DNA of 64,000 nt from an uncultured Flavobacteriaceae bacterium. Its GTDB lineage: Bacteria > Bacteroidota > Bacteroidia > Flavobacteriales > Flavobacteriaceae. Of this stretch, positions 61,540 through 64,000 are shown piece by piece. Location: contig CANLWN010000001.1 of assembly GCA_947494825.1 (NCBI GenBank), forward strand, positions 62,001 to 126,000, given 5' to 3'. The notes under the pieces are model-generated. The model saw only the letters and a list, made by a program, of their open reading frames with translations. It was not told where the DNA came from and made no database searches. The position numbers were made by a program, and so were the translations under genes. Positions within the stretch are counted from its first letter, which is position 1. Every line of letters starts with the position of its first letter.

Positions 61540-61914
61540 TCAATTTTGGCTCTTATTATAAAACTCCACAAATTGAACCATTCTTTCTACAGTCACTTTT
61601 TGTCCGAAATCATCATAAAAACGTTCTTGCTCCTCTCTCGTAGGGAACTTGATATTTAATCCTTTGAAAATCCTTATCATAATATCCCCTAAATCCTCAT
61701 CATCAATTTCATAATCTTGCAATATATCATCGCTTGGATAAATAATCGAATTTATGGATTTTGGTAAATAGTCCTTTATTCCGTCGTAGACAATCTCGGT
61801 AAGAACTCTATCATGACCTTTTAATACCATCTCTTCTACAAACTTCGGTTTTGAAAGCGGTTGCCTTTTTTCAAACAATGATTTGAGCTTACTGTTCCAT
61901 CTTTTGTTAAACAT
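61540..61914 (-). CDS. Putative immunity protein of the Hint cassette
   Basis: The 124 residues are acidic: LSKPKFVEEMVLKGHDRVL, IYPSDDILQDYEIDDEDLGD and FPTREEQERFYDDFG, the last part slightly like acyl-carrier/DUF1493 proteins. It starts 11 nt after the Rhs-Hint stop. Immunity by position; alternatively a cargo or adaptor gene. Confidence 0.6.
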   Translation of the reverse strand: MFNKRWNSKLKSLFEKRQPLSKPKFVEEMVLKGHDRVLTEIVYDGIKDYLPKSINSIIYPSDDILQDYEIDDEDLGDIMIRIFKGLNIKFPTREEQERFYDDFGQKVTVERMVQFVEFYNKSQN

Positions 61915-61925
61915 ATCTATGATAT

Positions 61926-63533
61926 TTAGTTGTTTCCAATTTTGTTATGTACTAAAAAACCATTAGCAAAAAAGTTGTTATTTTTATCTACTTTTGAAAG
62001 GTTATAGGTTCTTTCTTCTTTACTTTCTAATATTACATTTACGATTTTCACTTCAGTCAATACATTACCATTGTTACTGAGAAAATAGCAGGTATCACCT
62101 ATTTCCATTTGTTGAACATCCAATCCATATCTTTGTCTGGTATCAGACGGATTATAAGAAGACCAGCCCTTTCCCTTAACATAATATGGATGATCCATGG
62201 TATTGGTGTTTTCTGTACCGTTTTCCCATTTGATGTTTATCAAATCACGATGAATTGGAGAATCTTTCATTAAAACCACGTTATTTTCTACTTTTTTTAA
62301 CTCAATATTATATGTTTTAACAACATCTCCTACCTCTATATCCTCAATATTCTTGTTTGAACCATCTCCCATCCTGATTTTCGTTCCTTCGACAAAACAA
62401 ACATGTGCAGCGGTTCTGGATATGCGTTGCAAATCTCTATTATAAGCATCTCTATCACCCCCGTATTCGGTTTGAATTGTTCGTTCGGCACTTTCACTTA
62501 AATATTTACCTATATCCCAAACGGTTAAGCCCCAGCCAACCCATGGAACCCATCTACCGGCAAATTTCCCTATACCTTTGGTCCAAACCCATCGAGCTCC
62601 GGAAGAATTAACCACAGGACTGGGCAGTCTAAACGGAGAAGTTCCGGGTATTTTGTTCAAAAATTTGGAAGCAAGAGAAGTTCCTGGCGAAGAACCTGGT
62701 GTAATGAACCTTTTCGGTAACCAAGGTTGTCCTGCTGCAATTAATCCTAAACCCACCGGAGTCTTCCAAGTCAACCCTAAAGGGTCGCTTACCTCATCAG
62801 CACTGCTCACCGGACTAACCCTACTTCCTGAATTTGAACTCAACTGATCAATCGACTCCTGCGTCTCATCAGCTTTTTGCGCAAAATAGTTTTCATAGCA
62901 CTCCGGGTTATCACAATCACTTTCTTCTTCGGTAGTTGAATCGGTATTATCCGATTCCGTACCTCCATTATCCTGAGTCGCGTCATTAATAGCATCGTAT
63001 ATCGATTGACGCGCTTCATCATCCTCGTTTACTGTGTTTGCATAATCCACTGCTTCATTCGAGGTTTGTCCATACCATCTGGGTGCCATCCCGTCATAAT
63101 CAATAAAGAAAACCGGATTGTCAAACGCATAGTTATACGGTGAATGCCTGCGCATCAATTCCGCCAACGGATCCAAATTCATCCACCTACCTAAGGCAGC
63201 ATCATAATTCCTTGCTCCAAAGTCCAACCAGTTCAAGGAACTACTTCCTACGGCATCATCCTGCTCCTCTTTTCCACCAAAACCATATTTATGGTTACGG
63301 CCTATCTGTCCGCCATTATACCCCTTATGCTTCAATCCAAAAGGGTAGTAGTTGTTCTCTTCCCGGATCTCAGAGCTGGCAATGCTACCGTTACCGTTAT
63401 CATCGGAATAGGACAATCTAATGTTGCCCAAATGGTCTTTATATTGATAGATATAATCATATCCGCCACTACCATCAGGTTCTATATAGCCCTCGGGATG
63501 GTTAAAAAATATCAAAGAACTGTTTTCGTACAC
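61926..63533 (-). CDS. Rhs core fragment ending in a Hint (intein-like) domain with no toxin behind
   Basis: The 535 residues start in the Rhs core (YENSSLIFFNHPEGYIEPDG, HLGNIRLSYSDDNGN, LGRWMNLDPLAELMRRHSPY near 110). A ~260-residue acidic, low-complexity pre-toxin region follows. From Cys379 there is a Hint domain: CFVEGTKIRMGDGSN, IEVGDVVKTYN, MDHPYYVKGKGW and a terminal ANGFLVHNK. Only KIGNN follows the catalytic His-Asn, so there is no downstream toxin to release. The GTG at 63533 is only a nominal start; the core reads further upstream to a TAG near 63566. Confidence 0.85.
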   Translation of the reverse strand: MYENSSLIFFNHPEGYIEPDGSGGYDYIYQYKDHLGNIRLSYSDDNGNGSIASSEIREENNYYPFGLKHKGYNGGQIGRNHKYGFGGKEEQDDAVGSSSLNWLDFGARNYDAALGRWMNLDPLAELMRRHSPYNYAFDNPVFFIDYDGMAPRWYGQTSNEAVDYANTVNEDDEARQSIYDAINDATQDNGGTESDNTDSTTEEESDCDNPECYENYFAQKADETQESIDQLSSNSGSRVSPVSSADEVSDPLGLTWKTPVGLGLIAAGQPWLPKRFITPGSSPGTSLASKFLNKIPGTSPFRLPSPVVNSSGARWVWTKGIGKFAGRWVPWVGWGLTVWDIGKYLSESAERTIQTEYGGDRDAYNRDLQRISRTAAHVCFVEGTKIRMGDGSNKNIEDIEVGDVVKTYNIELKKVENNVVLMKDSPIHRDLINIKWENGTENTNTMDHPYYVKGKGWSSYNPSDTRQRYGLDVQQMEIGDTCYFLSNNGNVLTEVKIVNVILESKEERTYNLSKVDKNNNFFANGFLVHNKIGNN

Positions 63534-63565
63534 AAAATTCCCTGCGTACTCCGTGGTGAATTGAT

Positions 63566-63738
63566 TCTAACGGTCCTATACTTTTCTGGGTATACTTAAA
63601 GTGCATTATAGTATTTGATATTTTATCGTACAGTACCTCAACATTATAAAGTTTGCCGTTCTTCACCATTTGAGCATAATGCATAAGCGCATCTGTTCCC
63701 CCCAGCTGCCGCCAGCGTCCACGCTGGTGGTATTTCAA
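63566..63738 (-). pseudogene. Remnant of another tip or immunity gene, joined out of frame to the Rhs core
   Basis: The frame ALMHYAQMVKNGKLYNVEVL, then DKISNTIMHFKYTQKSIGPL, is clean protein-like sequence just upstream of the Rhs core, but in a different frame and separated by a stop. It looks like the end of a different toxin fused by recombination at the core. No family recognised. Confidence 0.45.
63702..63732. repeat. Palindromic repeat before the Hint cassette
   Basis: GCCGCCAGCGTCCACGCTGGTGG, a near-perfect palindrome around AGCGTCCACGCT, matching the elements at 61319-61346 and 63830-63848. Confidence 0.55.
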
Positions 63739-63763
63739 ATATACAGTATCTTTGACCCCAAAA

Positions 63764-63822
63764 GAAAAACCACAACCCCCACTTGGAAGATTGTGGCTTT
63801 AATCAGTTTTGCTTACTCTGCC
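63764..63822 (-). repeat. Terminator-like hairpin repeat, copy 3
   Basis: Minus strand: CCACAATCTTCCAAG, GTGGGGGTTGTGG and TTTTTC (hairpin 63770-63796). It follows the partial membrane gene at the window edge, as copies 1 and 2 follow the putative immunity genes. Confidence 0.75.
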
Positions 63823-63851
63823 GGAAACACTAGCGTGGACGCTGGCGGTAG

Positions 63852-64000
63852 TTATAAAATTACCACGAGTAGAATAATCATAAACCCTATAAATGAAAAC
63901 ATGGAATCCATCGGGCGTAATTCTCGTTCATCAATATCCACATGCCTGCCAGCTATCCGCATCACGGTCACAATAAAATAATCTCCGTATAATTTCCTAT
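63852..64000 (-). CDS. C-terminal end of a membrane protein (partial), possible membrane immunity protein
   Basis: About 48 codons run from the window edge to a TAA at 63852. The sequence ends in a hydrophobic helix (SMFSFIGFMIILLVVIL) after a hydrophilic stretch (RKLYGDYFIVTVMRIAGRHV). It sits where putative immunity genes sit in the other cassettes, directly before a hairpin repeat, so it may be a membrane-type immunity protein. This is inference; the rest of the gene is outside the window. Confidence 0.5.
   Translation of the reverse strand, partial: RKLYGDYFIVTVMRIAGRHVDIDERELRPMDSMFSFIGFMIILLVVIL

Noticed and set aside
63291-63599. 102-codon plus-strand ORF opposite the Rhs core
   Set aside because: Shadow of the minus-strand coding region.
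57000-64000. CRISPR array among the repeats
   Set aside because: Repeats are few, irregularly spaced and linked to terminator hairpins and palindromes, with no regular spacers.

Overview
The window comes from a Bacteroidota chromosome, most likely a marine Flavobacteriaceae (Maribacter/Zobellia/Arenibacter-like). This is inferred from the gene families: a flavobacterial START-like protein, DUF4290, DUF2911, bacillithiol BshB1, a fused ResB/CcsA cytochrome c maturation protein and Rhs proteins of the bacteroidete 'PLGRWMNLDPLAE' type. It also fits the weak Shine-Dalgarno sequences and the recurrent -7 promoter element TAnnTTTG. No database could be searched. Names rest on motif and family recognition.

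Layout. 1-5.1 kb: the start of a membrane acyltransferase, a decayed transposase, a cold-shock protein, and lipid-modifying enzymes (fatty acid desaturase, cyclopropane-synthase-like methyltransferase). 5.3-6.4 kb: a prohibitin/SPFH protein coupled to a small membrane protein. 6.9 kb: a 40-aa orphan ORF with its own promoter and terminator. 7.2-10.6 kb: an overlapping set of VanX-like dipeptidase, PLP racemase and DUF1611 P-loop protein, with a cupin upstream, which looks like D-amino-acid metabolism. 10.6-20.9 kb: core genes (small basic protein, AraC-type regulator, tRNA-Met, START-like, class IV aminotransferase, YqgE, HU, fmt, recQ, DUF493, DUF4290, murA). The MurA carries Asp where the fosfomycin-target Cys is expected. 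21.0-24.7 kb: a tight four-gene signalling/redox operon (cNMP-binding histidine kinase; receiver fused to a thioredoxin-reductase-like flavoprotein lacking CxxC; UBP zinc finger; GNAT). 24.7-34.7 kb: pirin, an Omp85-like gene broken by one in-frame amber codon, and a run of minus-strand enzymes and secreted proteins ending in a photolyase. 34.9-44.9 kb: secreted proteins, a PIG-L / 33-aa membrane peptide / sodium:solute symporter operon, MscS, and a lipoprotein, Maf, KdsC and DUF2520 group. 44.9-46.1 kb is a repeat-rich gene desert. 46.1-55.5 kb: the cytochrome c maturation fusion, DM13 protein, MATE pump with a palindromic leader, a PLP transsulfuration enzyme, bshB1 and a TPR histidine kinase. 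55.8 kb: tRNA-His.

56-64 kb is accessory. Two secreted proteins of unknown function precede an array of displaced Rhs tip (toxin) and immunity cassettes, all on the minus strand. Three copies of one terminator-like hairpin repeat separate the cassettes. From upstream to downstream the array runs: partial membrane protein, hairpin, junk plus Rhs core with a Hint domain, putative immunity gene, hairpin, orphan toxin tip, putative immunity gene, hairpin, Rhs core with a putative RNase tip, putative immunity gene. This array is the strongest candidate for an interesting, poorly described system here. The D-amino-acid cluster and the four-gene redox operon come next.
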